A stretch of DNA of 64,000 nucleotides from Lutibacter sp. A64. GTDB lineage: Bacteria; Bacteroidota; Bacteroidia; Flavobacteriales; Flavobacteriaceae. The stretch lies in NCBI RefSeq assembly GCF_022429565.1, contig NZ_CP092487.1, positions 3,118,001 to 3,182,000 of the forward strand, written 5' to 3'. Shown here piece by piece: positions 18,317 through 27,452 of this stretch (its first letter is position 1; each line of letters starts with the position of its first letter). The position numbers and the translations under genes are program-made. Below the pieces are notes generated by a model. The model saw only the letters and a program-made list of their open reading frames with translations. It did not search any database and was not told the DNA's origin.

Positions 18317-18952
18317 ATGAACATTTTACAGCTAGAAAAAGAATTAAAAAAAAGATTGGATTTTCCTTATGTCTGGGGAAGAAAGCAGACCAATAATTTT
18401 GACAGTGCTACTAATTTTATTTATAAAACAAACAGTTTTAAGGCGCTTTTAGCTCAAATTGATGCAAATTTTAAGAATCAGGATAATTATGTAGATTTAA
18501 AAAATTATGCCTTAAACAGGTGGTTTAATTTTTGGTCAGCAAAAGCAATTGAAGCTTTTTTTTGTGAACATGAGCATGTAACTGCCCATAAAAATTCAAA
18601 AGATAAATACACCGATTTTTATATTTCAAACATTCCTTTTGATCATAAAACAACTGTTTTTCCAAAGGGTTTTAATAAATCGTTGCCTTATGCCATAGAG
18701 CATACACAAGAACTTATAGAATGGTTCTATAAAAATCAAAGTAAGCAAAAGAGATATCATTTAAAAAACCGGCTTTTTTTAGTTGTATTAGATTTTAACA
18801 ACCCAAAAGATAGTTGGAAATTAAAGTCCGAAATTTTATGGCTACAAAATATTGTTTCAACTTATTTAAGTACTTTTGACGCTCAAAATTTAGAAAGTTT
18901 TTATTTTCAAAATCAGTTGATAAAGTCCGATGTTATTTGGGCGATTAAATAG
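18317..18952 (+). CDS. uncharacterised protein with a PD-(D/E)XK nuclease-like pattern; candidate restriction endonuclease
   Basis: I do not recognise a named family. The 211-aa protein is soluble with no signal peptide. Residues that could form a PD-(D/E)XK site are present in the right order: Glu79 in a helix (AKAIEAFF), Asp100 (KYTDFYIS), then Asp109-His-Lys111 (IPFDHKTT). This is followed by a hydrophobic strand, NRLFLVVLDF. Directly downstream, 98 bp away, is a D12-class adenine methyltransferase. Gene order and motif together suggest a type II restriction enzyme, but this is inference; it may also be a flavobacterial hypothetical with another nuclease role. Confidence 0.6.
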   Translation: MNILQLEKELKKRLDFPYVWGRKQTNNFDSATNFIYKTNSFKALLAQIDANFKNQDNYVDLKNYALNRWFNFWSAKAIEAFFCEHEHVTAHKNSKDKYTDFYISNIPFDHKTTVFPKGFNKSLPYAIEHTQELIEWFYKNQSKQKRYHLKNRLFLVVLDFNNPKDSWKLKSEILWLQNIVSTYLSTFDAQNLESFYFQNQLIKSDVIWAIK

Positions 18953-19050
18953 TTAGCAGTTTGTCGGTTTAGAGAAGTAGAAGCCTTTGTGAAATAAAAA
19001 TACGACTGAGGTAAACAGAGGCTTGCAGTAACATAAAACAATATTAAATA

Positions 19051-20052
19051 GTGAATTATATAGGTTCTAAACATAAATTAGCTTCGTTTTTAAAAACTTC
19101 AATAAAAGAAGTAGTTGGTGAAGATCTTTCTCAGCTTGTTTTTTGCGATTTGTTTGCAGGTACAGGAATTGTGGGACGCAATTTTAAGCCTTTAGTAAAG
19201 CAGGTAATTGCAAATGATGTTGAGTTTTATAGCTATGTGTTAAATAGAAATTATATAGAAAATCACACGCCAATTGCCATAGAAGAAAAATTCGATTTTT
19301 TAAATAATTTAGAAGGAGTTGAAGGTTTTATTTTTCAAAATTATTGCGAAAACGGAAGTGAAGGCAGGTTGTATTTCTCTTCAGAAAATGGAAAAAAAAT
19401 AGATGTTATTCGTCAGCAAATTGAAGTGTGGAAAACTACAGACACAATAGATACTAATACGTATTATTTTTTGTTAGCATCTTTAATTGAAAGTGCAGAT
19501 AAAGTAGCAAATACAGCATCGGTTTATGGAGCTTATTTAAAAAATATAAAAAAATCTGCACAAAAAAAAATGCTTATTGAGCCAGCTGTTTTTGGAATTA
19601 CAAAAAATACGCATCAAGTTTTTAATGAAGATGGGAATGAATTGATAAAAAAAATAAAAGGAGATATTTTATATTTAGATCCGCCATATAACGCACGCCA
19701 ATATGGTTCTAATTACCATTTGTTAACTACTATTGCTAAATACGATTCTTTTAAACCGCAAGGTAAAACAGGTTTAAGAAGCTATTATAAGTCTTTATAT
19801 TGTAAGAAAAATGAAGTTAAAAAATCCTTCGTAGAATTGATAAAAAATGCTAACTTTAAATACATTTTTTTAAGTTATAACAACGAGGGTTTAATGTCTG
19901 AAAATGAGATAAGTAGCGTTATGAGTGCTTTCGGAAAATACAGCTTAAAAACAACCGATTATCAACGCTTTAAAGCCGATAAAACAGAAAACAGAAATCA
20001 CAAAGCAACTAAGACAGTTGAATATTTACATATTTTAGAGAAACAATTATGA
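19051..20052 (+). CDS. D12-class N6-adenine DNA methyltransferase
   Basis: The 333-aa protein starts with GTG. It has the Dam/D12-type order: the SAM-binding N-terminus MNYIGSKHKLASFL (motif X), FCDLFAGTGIVG (motif I, residues 31-42), and the catalytic ILYLDPPYNARQYGSNYHLL with DPPY at 210-213 (motif IV). The region between is a target-recognition insert of about 110 residues. It transfers a methyl group to adenine N6 at an unknown site. It follows the nuclease-like gene by 98 bp and overlaps the DUF4254 gene by 4 bp (ATGA), so the latter is probably translated from the same message. Confidence 0.9.
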   Translation: MNYIGSKHKLASFLKTSIKEVVGEDLSQLVFCDLFAGTGIVGRNFKPLVKQVIANDVEFYSYVLNRNYIENHTPIAIEEKFDFLNNLEGVEGFIFQNYCENGSEGRLYFSSENGKKIDVIRQQIEVWKTTDTIDTNTYYFLLASLIESADKVANTASVYGAYLKNIKKSAQKKMLIEPAVFGITKNTHQVFNEDGNELIKKIKGDILYLDPPYNARQYGSNYHLLTTIAKYDSFKPQGKTGLRSYYKSLYCKKNEVKKSFVELIKNANFKYIFLSYNNEGLMSENEISSVMSAFGKYSLKTTDYQRFKADKTENRNHKATKTVEYLHILEKQL

Positions 20053-20651
20053 AAGCAGAACAATACAACAAACTTTTTGATGAAGTAATCGAAAAATATC
20101 ACATTATAGATAGTGTAGATCAACCTTTTGAAAATCCGTATGATAAAAATTCTTTTGAGCATTTATTGTACAGAAAAAATTGGATAGATACTGTGCAATG
20201 GCATTATGAAGATATTATTCGTTTACCAGATATTGATCCTGTTGAAGCTATAGTTTTAAAACGTAAAATTGATGCTTCAAACCAAGATAGAACAGATATG
20301 GTGGAGTATATTGATAGTTACTTTTTAAATAAATTTAAAGATGTAAAAGTAAAAGAAGGTGCAAAAATTAATTCTGAAACACCTGCTTGGGCAATAGACA
20401 GACTTTCTATTTTAGCTTTAAAAATTTATCATATGAACGAAGAGGCTACAAGAGAGTCGGCTTCTGAAGAACATAGAGCTAAATGTCAAGAAAAATTAAA
20501 TGTGTTGTTAGAGCAACGTGTTGATTTATCTACTGCAATAGACGATTTATTAGCAGATTATGCTTCTGGTGATAAATACGTAAAAGTATACAAACAAATG
20601 AAAATGTATAACGATGAGGATACAAACCCAATGTTATATGCTAAAAAATAA
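20049..20651 (+). CDS. DUF4254 domain-containing protein
   Basis: The 200-aa protein matches the DUF4254 pattern: EQYNKLFDEVIEKYHIID, RKNWIDTVQWHYEDIIRLPD and KRKIDASNQDRTDMVEYIDS. It is helical and soluble, and its function is unknown. In other Flavobacteriaceae this family usually neighbours a GT9 glycosyltransferase, suggesting a role in LPS or envelope assembly. Here it overlaps the methyltransferase stop by 4 bp, while the GT9 gene is at 9172, which hints at a local rearrangement or insertion. It is followed by a perfect palindromic terminator. Confidence 0.88.
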   Translation: MKAEQYNKLFDEVIEKYHIIDSVDQPFENPYDKNSFEHLLYRKNWIDTVQWHYEDIIRLPDIDPVEAIVLKRKIDASNQDRTDMVEYIDSYFLNKFKDVKVKEGAKINSETPAWAIDRLSILALKIYHMNEEATRESASEEHRAKCQEKLNVLLEQRVDLSTAIDDLLADYASGDKYVKVYKQMKMYNDEDTNPMLYAKK

Positions 20652-20672
20652 TATTTTTTTGGTTAAAATAGA

Positions 20673-20704
20673 AGAGGCTGTTTCAAATATTTGAAACAGC
20701 CTCT
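20673..20704. terminator. bidirectional terminator, 32-bp palindrome
   Basis: AGAGGCTGTTTCAAAT is followed immediately by its exact reverse complement and then TTTT. It separates the DUF4254 gene (+) from the outer-membrane protein gene (-). Confidence 0.9.
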
Positions 20705-20729
20705 TTTTGTGTATTAGATTTTAATACAC

Positions 20730-21638
20730 TTATTTTTTACCAAAAGTATATGTAATACCAATGTTAATACCAATTGAGGAATAAGGAACAGTAGATGATA
20801 GTGATTTTGAAGGGTCACTATTTAAAGGGTCTAGCGAATCTACATAACTAATTTCGCTAGGCGCAGCGATAGTTCCAAAAACTGGATGAGCTAAAGGGGC
20901 ATCACCTAAATTCCATACCATTGAAGGTACTGCGGTTGCTCCTACTACACCTGCAGGGATTGCAGGAGTTGTAATAGTCAATTCTGTATATTCAGAGTTG
21001 TCTCTGGTTACATTAATTCCTAAATACTCCACTTCCGCAAATAAGTTTAAATTATCTGATAACCTATATTTATAACCAAAAGTGGCTGTAAATCCTAAAG
21101 GAATTCTTCCATGATAATCTGCTTTTCCTTCAGATAAAATAGGGTCAATTCCATAAGCACTTAAAGGAGTATAAGTTTCTCTATTGAATTCTGCTTCGGT
21201 TTTACCACCAACTTTAGTAATAGCACCAATTTTTCCATACACATGTTGATTAAAATTATAAATTAATGCGGCTGTTAGTCCGTAGGCTCTACCATGTCCA
21301 GTTCCGTCGGTATATTCGGAAATAGATTCAGCACCAGCATCTGACTTATTGGTTTTATAGTAGCTAATATTTTGGTCTGAACCGTGTAAATATGCGAATC
21401 CTAATTCAGCACCAAACATTTCGTTAAAAAAATATCCTGCTTTAATTTGACCATTAATTCCTTCTCCATAACTACCATAATGGTTTGTTGCCTTAGATTG
21501 ATCTGCATTTAATGATGTTCCAGTTAAAATACCTGCACTTCCAATTGAAAAACCTCCTGAGGCAGATACATAAAACTCTTGTGCACTTGCACTTGTTGCT
21601 ATTATTAAAGCAACTAATAATAATAAATGTTTTTTCAT
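20730..21638 (-). CDS. outer-membrane beta-barrel protein
   Basis: The 302-aa protein has a signal peptide (MKKHLLLLVALIIATSASAQ). Alternating amphipathic strands are typical of a small OmpA/OmpW-like porin-type barrel: IKAGYFFNEMFGAELGFAYLHG, LTAALIYNF, and GINIGITYTFGKK at the C-terminus. An extended, Pro/Ala-rich loop (about residues 225-270) is unusual but plausible as surface-exposed. The function is unknown. It is monocistronic, between a terminator and its own promoter-like region. Confidence 0.85.
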   Translation of the reverse strand: MKKHLLLLVALIIATSASAQEFYVSASGGFSIGSAGILTGTSLNADQSKATNHYGSYGEGINGQIKAGYFFNEMFGAELGFAYLHGSDQNISYYKTNKSDAGAESISEYTDGTGHGRAYGLTAALIYNFNQHVYGKIGAITKVGGKTEAEFNRETYTPLSAYGIDPILSEGKADYHGRIPLGFTATFGYKYRLSDNLNLFAEVEYLGINVTRDNSEYTELTITTPAIPAGVVGATAVPSMVWNLGDAPLAHPVFGTIAAPSEISYVDSLDPLNSDPSKSLSSTVPYSSIGINIGITYTFGKK

Positions 21639-21665
21639 AATTAGTTATATTGTTTAGTAAAAGCA

Positions 21666-21695
21666 CAATATAGTTTTTATAAAAAATATTTCAAA
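21666..21695 (-). promoter_or_regulatory. candidate promoter of the outer-membrane protein gene
   Basis: On the minus strand TTTG (complement of 21692-21695) is followed after 19 bp by TATATTG (complement of 21666-21672), a near match to TAnnTTTG. The ATG follows about 27 bases later. Confidence 0.45.
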
Positions 21696-21768
21696 CGAAA
21701 AATGTTATATTTGATATAAATTATGATATTTGCTTTAAAAATGTAATAATCTCGTTTTTTGTTGAGGT

Positions 21769-22104
21769 TTATTTAATGAAATTTGCTAATTTTTTAGTAT
21801 TTCCTACAAAAACTTTGTCATTATCGACAATTACTGGTCGTTTTAAAAATGTATACTCATCTAAAATTAACTGTTTGTAGTCTTTTTCGCTTAAATTCTG
21901 ATTTTTTAAATCCATCTGTTTATACTTTTTAGCCCTTTTACTAAATAAAATTTCATAGTTTTTGGTTAATTCGTATAATTCTTCTAATTGTTTAACAGTT
22001 ATTGGTTCGGTTTTTATTTCTTGCAAAATGTATTCAGAAGTGTCCATTTCTTTTAAAATTCTTCTACAGGTATCACAAGTTTTTAAGTAATAAATTTTTT
22101 TCAT
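21769..22104 (-). CDS. ArsC/Spx-like thioredoxin-fold protein
   Basis: The 111-aa protein is of ArsC/Spx/MgsR family size. The N-terminal active-site motif is YLKTCDTCRRIL (Cys10-x-x-Cys13), followed by a family-like KRPVIVDNDKVFVGN segment that carries the conserved Arg-Pro of the fold. It could be an arsenate reductase-type oxidoreductase or a regulatory Spx-like protein; no arsenic-resistance gene is nearby, so no physiological role is assigned. It is divergent from the DinB gene at 22181. Confidence 0.8.
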   Translation of the reverse strand: MKKIYYLKTCDTCRRILKEMDTSEYILQEIKTEPITVKQLEELYELTKNYEILFSKRAKKYKQMDLKNQNLSEKDYKQLILDEYTFLKRPVIVDNDKVFVGNTKKLANFIK

Positions 22105-22180
22105 TGTATATAAAATTAGTATAAATGTAAATTTACAGCGTTTTTATTTTAAATTTGAATGAATTATAAAAAACAATAAT

Positions 22181-22636
22181 ATGAAAAGAAAATTTGACGA
22201 TTTACTTCAAACAAGAAAACTTCTTTTAAAAATTACAACTAATTTAACCAACGAACAATTAAATAAAATTCCTGAGAGTTTTAATAATAATATTGCTTGG
22301 AATATGGCCCATTTAGTTGTTACACAACAATTACTGTGTTATAGAAATTCGGGGTTAAAATGTTTGGTTTCTGAAGAAATGATAGAGAAATATCAAAAAG
22401 GTACTGCTCCAAATGGTACAATAACTGCTGAAGAATTTGAAGAAATCAAAGAATTATTATTGAAATTGCCTGTAAAATTAGAAGATGATTATGAAGTTGG
22501 AGTTTTTCAAAACTATAAAACATATTTAACAAGTATTGGTGTAACTTTAAATACAATTGATGATGCCGTGCAATTTAATATGTATCACGAAGGAATTCAT
22601 TTAGGTGTTATTTTACAGTTATTAAAGTTTATATAA
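22181..22636 (+). CDS. DinB family protein
   Basis: The 151-aa protein is a DinB-like four-helix bundle. It contains [26 protein letters not shown] and the C-terminal [15 protein letters not shown]. These supply the three His positions that bind metal in the family (NxxHL and HExxHxG). Family members include metal-dependent thiol transferases; the substrate is unknown. The stop is 1 bp before the antiporter ATG, so the two are co-transcribed. A TAAATTTG box at 22150-22157 lies 23 bp upstream and may be its -7 element. Confidence 0.85.
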   Translation: MKRKFDDLLQTRKLLLKITTNLTNEQLNKIPESFNNNIAWNMAHLVVTQQLLCYRNSGLKCLVSEEMIEKYQKGTAPNGTITAEEFEEIKELLLKLPVKLEDDYEVGVFQNYKTYLTSIGVTLNTIDDAVQFNMYHEGIHLGVILQLLKFI

Positions 22637-22637
22637 A

Positions 22638-23873
22638 ATGAGTTTATTTGCCATTATTTCTACATTAGTAGTTATTGCTGCCCTTTTTGGTTATATAAAT
22701 GTTCGGTTTTTAAAAATGCCAACTACTATTGGTTTAATGGTAATTACAATTGTTTTTACATTGTTGGTTTTAGCAACAAGTATGTTTAACAATACGTTGT
22801 TAGAACAAGAAAAGTTATTTATAGCCCAAATAGATTTTAAAACGGTGCTATTAGATGTAATGTTGAGTTTTTTACTGTTTGCAGGAGCTTTACATACCAA
22901 TTTTCAACAATTAAAAGTACAGAGAAAACCAATTTTAATATTTGCTACATTTAGTACTTTAATTTCAACTTTTTTAACCGGAATTTTTTCGTTCTTTTTA
23001 TTAAAACTGGTAAGCTTAGATGTTAATTTTATTTATTGTTTACTTTTTGGTGCTTTAATATCTCCAACCGATCCAATAGCTGTTTTAGGAATTTTAAAAC
23101 AAGTAGCTGCTCCAAAAATATTGGAAACTAAAATTGTAGGAGAATCTTTATTTAATGATGGAGTTGGGGTTGTAGTTTTTTTAACTATTTATCAGATTGC
23201 AAAAGGTAGTGGAACCGTAACTTTTGGAACTATTGCTGAAATGTTTTTAGTTGAAGTTGTGGGTGGAATTGCTCTGGGTTTATTACTTGGTTGGTTTACA
23301 TACAGACTTTTAAAATCTATAGACGATTATGATGTTGAGGTGATTATTACACTTGCTGCTGTAATGGGAGGAACTGTTTTAGCACAATACTTACATTTAT
23401 CTGCTCCGTTAGCAATGGTAACTGCTGGTTTAATAGTTGGTACAGATACGGTTAGAAAATCTTCTATGAGTAAAGTTACGGAACAATATGTAGATAAGTT
23501 TTGGGAATTGATTGATATTCTTTTAAATACGGTATTGTTTGTTTTAATTGGAATGGAATTATTAATTCTTACATTTAATAGTAAGTTTATTTTAGCTGGT
23601 TTGTTATTGGTCCCTACTTTATTGTTTGCACGTTACTTATCGTTAATGTTGCCTATTAAATTATATGCTAAAAAATTAGATTTTGTTCCAAAAACCAATT
23701 TAATTATGACTTGGGGTGGTTTGCGTGGAGGAATTTCTATAGCATTAGCATTGAGTTTAACTACAGAAATGCACCGCGATTTATTTTTAGTAATTACTTA
23801 TATAATAGTTGTCTTTTCAATTATTGTACAAGGATTAACCGTGGGTAAATTAATACAAAAGATTGTTAAATAA
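22638..23873 (+). CDS. CPA1-family sodium:proton antiporter
   Basis: The 411-aa protein has about 12 predicted transmembrane segments. Family signatures are [16 protein letters not shown] and the ion-binding region [16 protein letters not shown] (ND pair). The conserved [15 protein letters not shown] block appears as [18 protein letters not shown] near the C-terminus. It exchanges Na+ (or K+) for H+ across the inner membrane, supporting pH and salt homeostasis. It lacks the C-terminal TrkA-type regulatory domain of longer members. It overlaps nothing; the convergent Ig-like lipoprotein gene ends 6 bp away. Confidence 0.92.
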   Translation: MSLFAIISTLVVIAALFGYINVRFLKMPTTIGLMVITIVFTLLVLATSMFNNTLLEQEKLFIAQIDFKTVLLDVMLSFLLFAGALHTNFQQLKVQRKPILIFATFSTLISTFLTGIFSFFLLKLVSLDVNFIYCLLFGALISPTDPIAVLGILKQVAAPKILETKIVGESLFNDGVGVVVFLTIYQIAKGSGTVTFGTIAEMFLVEVVGGIALGLLLGWFTYRLLKSIDDYDVEVIITLAAVMGGTVLAQYLHLSAPLAMVTAGLIVGTDTVRKSSMSKVTEQYVDKFWELIDILLNTVLFVLIGMELLILTFNSKFILAGLLLVPTLLFARYLSLMLPIKLYAKKLDFVPKTNLIMTWGGLRGGISIALALSLTTEMHRDLFLVITYIIVVFSIIVQGLTVGKLIQKIVK

Positions 23874-23879
23874 AATAAT

Positions 23880-25481
23880 TTAGTCTACGGTAAAAGTTTC
23901 ATTAAGTTCAAAGTTTGCTTTCAGTTCAATTTCTTTATCAAAAAACTTTATTTTTTCAGGTTGTCGTTTTTCTAAAAAGTTACCTGTATCCCAAATTCCA
24001 TTATTATTTATATCTGTTGTAACTCTAACAAAATATATTCCAGGTTCTAAAAAATCAAATTTAACGGTGCTTAGGTCGCTTATTTTAGCAACTCTAACTA
24101 CTTTATCTTTACTATCTATTAATTCAATTATAAAAGAAGATTTAATCTTGCTTTTTATGGTAGCATTTATAATTCCGTAATCTTTAGCTAATTTGGTGGT
24201 AGCGTTAAAAGTTAAAGTGTCGTTTACAGTTTTATAGATATCTGTAATAGCATTTGGTAGTATTTCAACATTGTATTTAGAGTCTGGTTTTCTATCAAAA
24301 TTTAAATACAATTTGGTTTTAGATTTTGCTAAAATTGGTTCAAAATTCACTTTAATAGAGTCTTGAACTTTTACTGAAATAAAAGAAGTGTCAACTTTAA
24401 TAATTGGTGTATTAGAAATTATAGAAAGTGTATCAATTAAATTTAATGTACCGCCGCCGCCATTCTGAATTCTTAAAGTATCTTTTTTAGAGCTTCTTAA
24501 TCGCGCACTAAATTCTTCAAAATAATCGCCTTTAGTTACGCTAAAGTTTAAAGAATCTGCTTCAAAAGGAGAGTACCAATAGTTAATAGTATCTTTATTG
24601 GCTTCGTAAATAATTTCAGATTTAAAATCGGGTGGTGTTTCAGATAAAAGTTCAATTATTAAATCGTCAGCTTTTCCTTTAAAACCAAAAATTAAATGAC
24701 CGCTATTTACTTCTTTAGGTTTTATTACTTTTAATTCTGGTATTTCTTTAAAAATTGTAAAGTTGTATACGCTATCGGTTGGTAATGTTACGGTGTCTTT
24801 AACAAAACCTATTTTGTCGATATCGGGATCGTAAATTTTATTGTTATTGGCATCTTTTAGTGCTATAAGTAAATACTTTCCTTTTTTAACATTTGTTATT
24901 TCAAATAAGGAAGAGTCTAAAGTATTTGAGATATAACGTGGTTTTTGTTTAAAAATAACAGAATCTGTATATGCAGTATCATATTCATACAGCATTATAT
25001 CTAAATTTTTTACTGTTTCTTTTACTGATGGGTCTGTAACTTCACCTTTTACTTCTAGAGAATCTATATAGGTTCCTGTAGAAAATACATATTTAAAATT
25101 TCCTAACTTATTTTCTTCATTGTTATCAACTATGCTGTTTCCAAAGTTGTACGAGTATGTGGTGTTAGCATCTAATGTGTCTAGAATTTTTATTGAAATA
25201 AATTTACTTGCAGTTCCGGTAGGTGTTATTACAGGTTCATTTTTTTGAGGAGGCGAAATAATAAGTTGCGTATTAACATCTTTTAATTTAATATACTCAT
25301 CAAAATATATTCTTATTTTCTTTTCCTTAAAATTTACAGTTTTATTACTAGGTATAGCTTTTTGTAATACAGGAGGAATAGTGTCTTTAGCTCCACCAGT
25401 TGGAGTTCCTCTTTTTGCACAACTAGAAAGTACACTTACAAGTATTAAAACACTTAATAATTTTAATAAAGATAGCCTCAT
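23880..25481 (-). CDS. lipoprotein with N-terminal bacterial Ig-like (Big_5/SbsA) domain
   Basis: The 533-aa protein has lipobox VLSSC (Cys21), then GTPTGGAKDTIPPVLQKAIP. That leads into a Big_5-type Ig domain (about residues 37-135, IRIYFDEYIKL, ending VFSTG). The rest is beta-rich, with GKYLLIALKDANNNKIYDP and, at the C-terminus, GIYFVRVTTDINNNGIWDTG, which resemble calcium-loop-like DxNxNG turns. It is probably an outer-membrane-anchored surface or periplasmic protein of unknown role, common in this family. It is followed 83 bp upstream by comF on the same strand. Confidence 0.88.
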   Translation of the reverse strand: MRLSLLKLLSVLILVSVLSSCAKRGTPTGGAKDTIPPVLQKAIPSNKTVNFKEKKIRIYFDEYIKLKDVNTQLIISPPQKNEPVITPTGTASKFISIKILDTLDANTTYSYNFGNSIVDNNEENKLGNFKYVFSTGTYIDSLEVKGEVTDPSVKETVKNLDIMLYEYDTAYTDSVIFKQKPRYISNTLDSSLFEITNVKKGKYLLIALKDANNNKIYDPDIDKIGFVKDTVTLPTDSVYNFTIFKEIPELKVIKPKEVNSGHLIFGFKGKADDLIIELLSETPPDFKSEIIYEANKDTINYWYSPFEADSLNFSVTKGDYFEEFSARLRSSKKDTLRIQNGGGGTLNLIDTLSIISNTPIIKVDTSFISVKVQDSIKVNFEPILAKSKTKLYLNFDRKPDSKYNVEILPNAITDIYKTVNDTLTFNATTKLAKDYGIINATIKSKIKSSFIIELIDSKDKVVRVAKISDLSTVKFDFLEPGIYFVRVTTDINNNGIWDTGNFLEKRQPEKIKFFDKEIELKANFELNETFTVD

Positions 25482-25564
25482 ATAAATTTATTTTGGATAC
25501 AAAATAACAATTATTTTATTAAAAAAACGCAGTAATTATTCAGGTATTACATTTTTGATTTTTT

Positions 25565-26251
25565 TTATTGCGTATAAGCCATAGTTGCAATGCTAATTTT
25601 AATGTTTTTATGCTCTTTAAAAGCATTTATACAAGCTTCTAAAGTTGCGCCAGTTGTAATAATATCGTCAATTAAAAGAATGTGTTTACCGTTGAGTGTA
25701 TTTGTTGTTTGTACGGTAAATTTATGTTCTGAATTTTTCCACCTTTCTAAGCGTAATTTTTTAGTTTGTGTTTTAGTTGCTGTTTTTTTTAATAAAATAG
25801 TTTCATAAAAAGGAACATCTAGTTTTTTAGACAAACTTTTACCAAACGTTGAAACCTGGTTGTAACCACGTAATTGTTGTTTTTTCTTATGAAGTGGAAC
25901 AGGTATAATACAATCAATTGTTTTAAATCTTTTAGAGTTACGCATGAGTTCACCAAGCCAATCTCCAATAAAGGTTCCAACTTTTTGTTGATTTTTATAT
26001 TTTAAATGATGTATTAATTCTTGTACTTTTCCTTTTTTTAAAAAATAAAATAAGCTTGTTGCTTCTTCAATAGGAACTCTTCCGTAAAATATTTTTTCAA
26101 TAATATTGTCAGCTTCATCTGTAAAATTTGTAACAGGCAAATCGTGTCGGCAATCAATACAAATTAATGCTTCGTTAGTTGTTAGTTGCTCTTTACAACA
26201 CAAGCAAATTGTAGGGTAAAAAATATTAAATATGTCTTTAAGTAAGTTCAT
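25565..26251 (-). CDS. ComF family phosphoribosyltransferase-like protein
   Basis: The 228-aa protein has an N-terminal zinc-ribbon with CLCC (about residues 17-20) and CIDC (about 32-35). It ends in a type I phosphoribosyltransferase fold whose PRPP loop is ILLIDDIITTGATLEAC. The family also shows DCIIPVPLHKKKQQLRGYNQ, which is present. ComF proteins are associated with DNA uptake and transformation; in Bacteroidetes the role is less clear. It is probably transcribed ahead of the Ig-like lipoprotein gene. Confidence 0.93.
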   Translation of the reverse strand: MNLLKDIFNIFYPTICLCCKEQLTTNEALICIDCRHDLPVTNFTDEADNIIEKIFYGRVPIEEATSLFYFLKKGKVQELIHHLKYKNQQKVGTFIGDWLGELMRNSKRFKTIDCIIPVPLHKKKQQLRGYNQVSTFGKSLSKKLDVPFYETILLKKTATKTQTKKLRLERWKNSEHKFTVQTTNTLNGKHILLIDDIITTGATLEACINAFKEHKNIKISIATMAYTQ

Positions 26252-26386
26252 AGCTTGCTTAATTTACAAAAAATACCCAATTCAAAAAAAATAAATTAAA
26301 ATAATTGTTTTTATATGAATAAAAACGTTAAATTTATAAGTTGTCAAGAAAAAACTCCTTAAAGATTTTAGTATTAATTTATAATT

Positions 26387-26394
26387 TAATTTTG
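26387..26394 (+). promoter_or_regulatory. candidate -7 box TAATTTTG
   Basis: A perfect TAnnTTTG lies 63 bp before the ATG at 26458. A T-rich ATTTTA about 17 bp upstream could be a poor -33 element. Confidence 0.35.
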
Positions 26395-26457
26395 CGTTTT
26401 ACGTTAAAGTAAAATAAACTCCAATTAAATATAAACCCCCAATAAAATTTCAAAACC

Positions 26458-27345
26458 ATGGAAGAGGAAAAAAAATCAAACAGTAAAATAATTGTAATCG
26501 TTTTAGCAGTTTTATTAATAGGAGCCTTGGCTTATACTTTTTATAACAAAAGCGAACATAAAAAATTAACAGATGCTATTACTGTTGAAAAAGAAGAAAT
26601 TGAGCAAAATTTAGACAAAATGATTGTCAAATATGAAGATGCAATTGGTCAAAATACATCTATGTCTAACGAATTAGCCTTTGAAAGAGATAAAATTATT
26701 GCATTAAGAGATTCAATAAAAGGATTGAAAGCCTCTAATCTTAATTTAATTTTTAGATATAAAAAACAAATTGCACAGCTTGAAGAAACAAACAGACGTT
26801 TGTTTTTTATGAACGACTCTTTAACGGGAGCAAATAGCTTATTGACGAAAGACTTGGATAGTGCTAGAGTTCATATTACCCGACAAATTGCAGTAAATGA
26901 TACGCTATCTTTACAAAACATAAGTTTAGCTGAAAAAGTAGCAATTGGTTCTGTTTTAAAAGTAAATTCTGCTAAGGTGTTAGCAATGAGAGAAAGAAAT
27001 AATGGTAAACTAGTTGAAACTTCAAGAGCAAGAAACACAGATGCGTTTAGAATTAGTTTTACAGTTGCTAAAAACGAAATTTCAGAAAAAGGTGAACGCC
27101 AGGTCTATATTCAAATTGTAGATGTAACATCAGGAACTACCGTTGCAAGTAAAGGAGAAGTTACAGTAAGTAATGATGAAACTATAAATTACAGTGATAC
27201 CACAGCTATTAATTATTTAAATGAACCACTAGATGTTGTTAGTTTAGTTGAAGTTGATAGAGATTTAATAGAAAGAGGTGTTTATGCAGTAAATATTTAT
27301 ATAGATAATACTATTGTAGGAGTAACTAAAATAACCTTAAAGTAA
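26458..27345 (+). CDS. hypothetical membrane-anchored coiled-coil protein
   Basis: I do not recognise a named family. The 295-aa protein has one N-terminal transmembrane segment (about residues 9-26, IIVIVLAVLLIGALAYTFY). A long heptad-rich coiled coil follows (about 33-165). The beta-rich C-terminal domain (about 185-295) contains FRISFTVAKNEISEKG and QIVDVTSGTTVASKG. The topology suggests an inner-membrane protein with the coiled coil and globular domain in the periplasm. It appears monocistronic, with divergent comF upstream and glyS 107 bp downstream. Confidence 0.8.
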   Translation: MEEEKKSNSKIIVIVLAVLLIGALAYTFYNKSEHKKLTDAITVEKEEIEQNLDKMIVKYEDAIGQNTSMSNELAFERDKIIALRDSIKGLKASNLNLIFRYKKQIAQLEETNRRLFFMNDSLTGANSLLTKDLDSARVHITRQIAVNDTLSLQNISLAEKVAIGSVLKVNSAKVLAMRERNNGKLVETSRARNTDAFRISFTVAKNEISEKGERQVYIQIVDVTSGTTVASKGEVTVSNDETINYSDTTAINYLNEPLDVVSLVEVDRDLIERGVYAVNIYIDNTIVGVTKITLK

Positions 27346-27413
27346 TAGAAGTAACTCCAATTTTATTTTATTTAATGTTAATTGGTGGAAATAGTTTAGG
27401 CTATTTCCACTTT

Positions 27414-27448
27414 TTTGTTTTTTTGTACTAAAACCTTTACTATTTTTG
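27414..27448 (+). promoter_or_regulatory. candidate glyS promoter, -7 box 4 nt before the ATG
   Basis: TTTG at 27414-27417 and a perfect TAnnTTTG (TATTTTTG, 27441-27448) are 23 bp apart; a second TTTG at 27422 gives 15 bp. The glyS ATG is at 27453, so transcription probably starts at or very near the start codon. Confidence 0.5.
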
Positions 27449-27452
27449 CATT

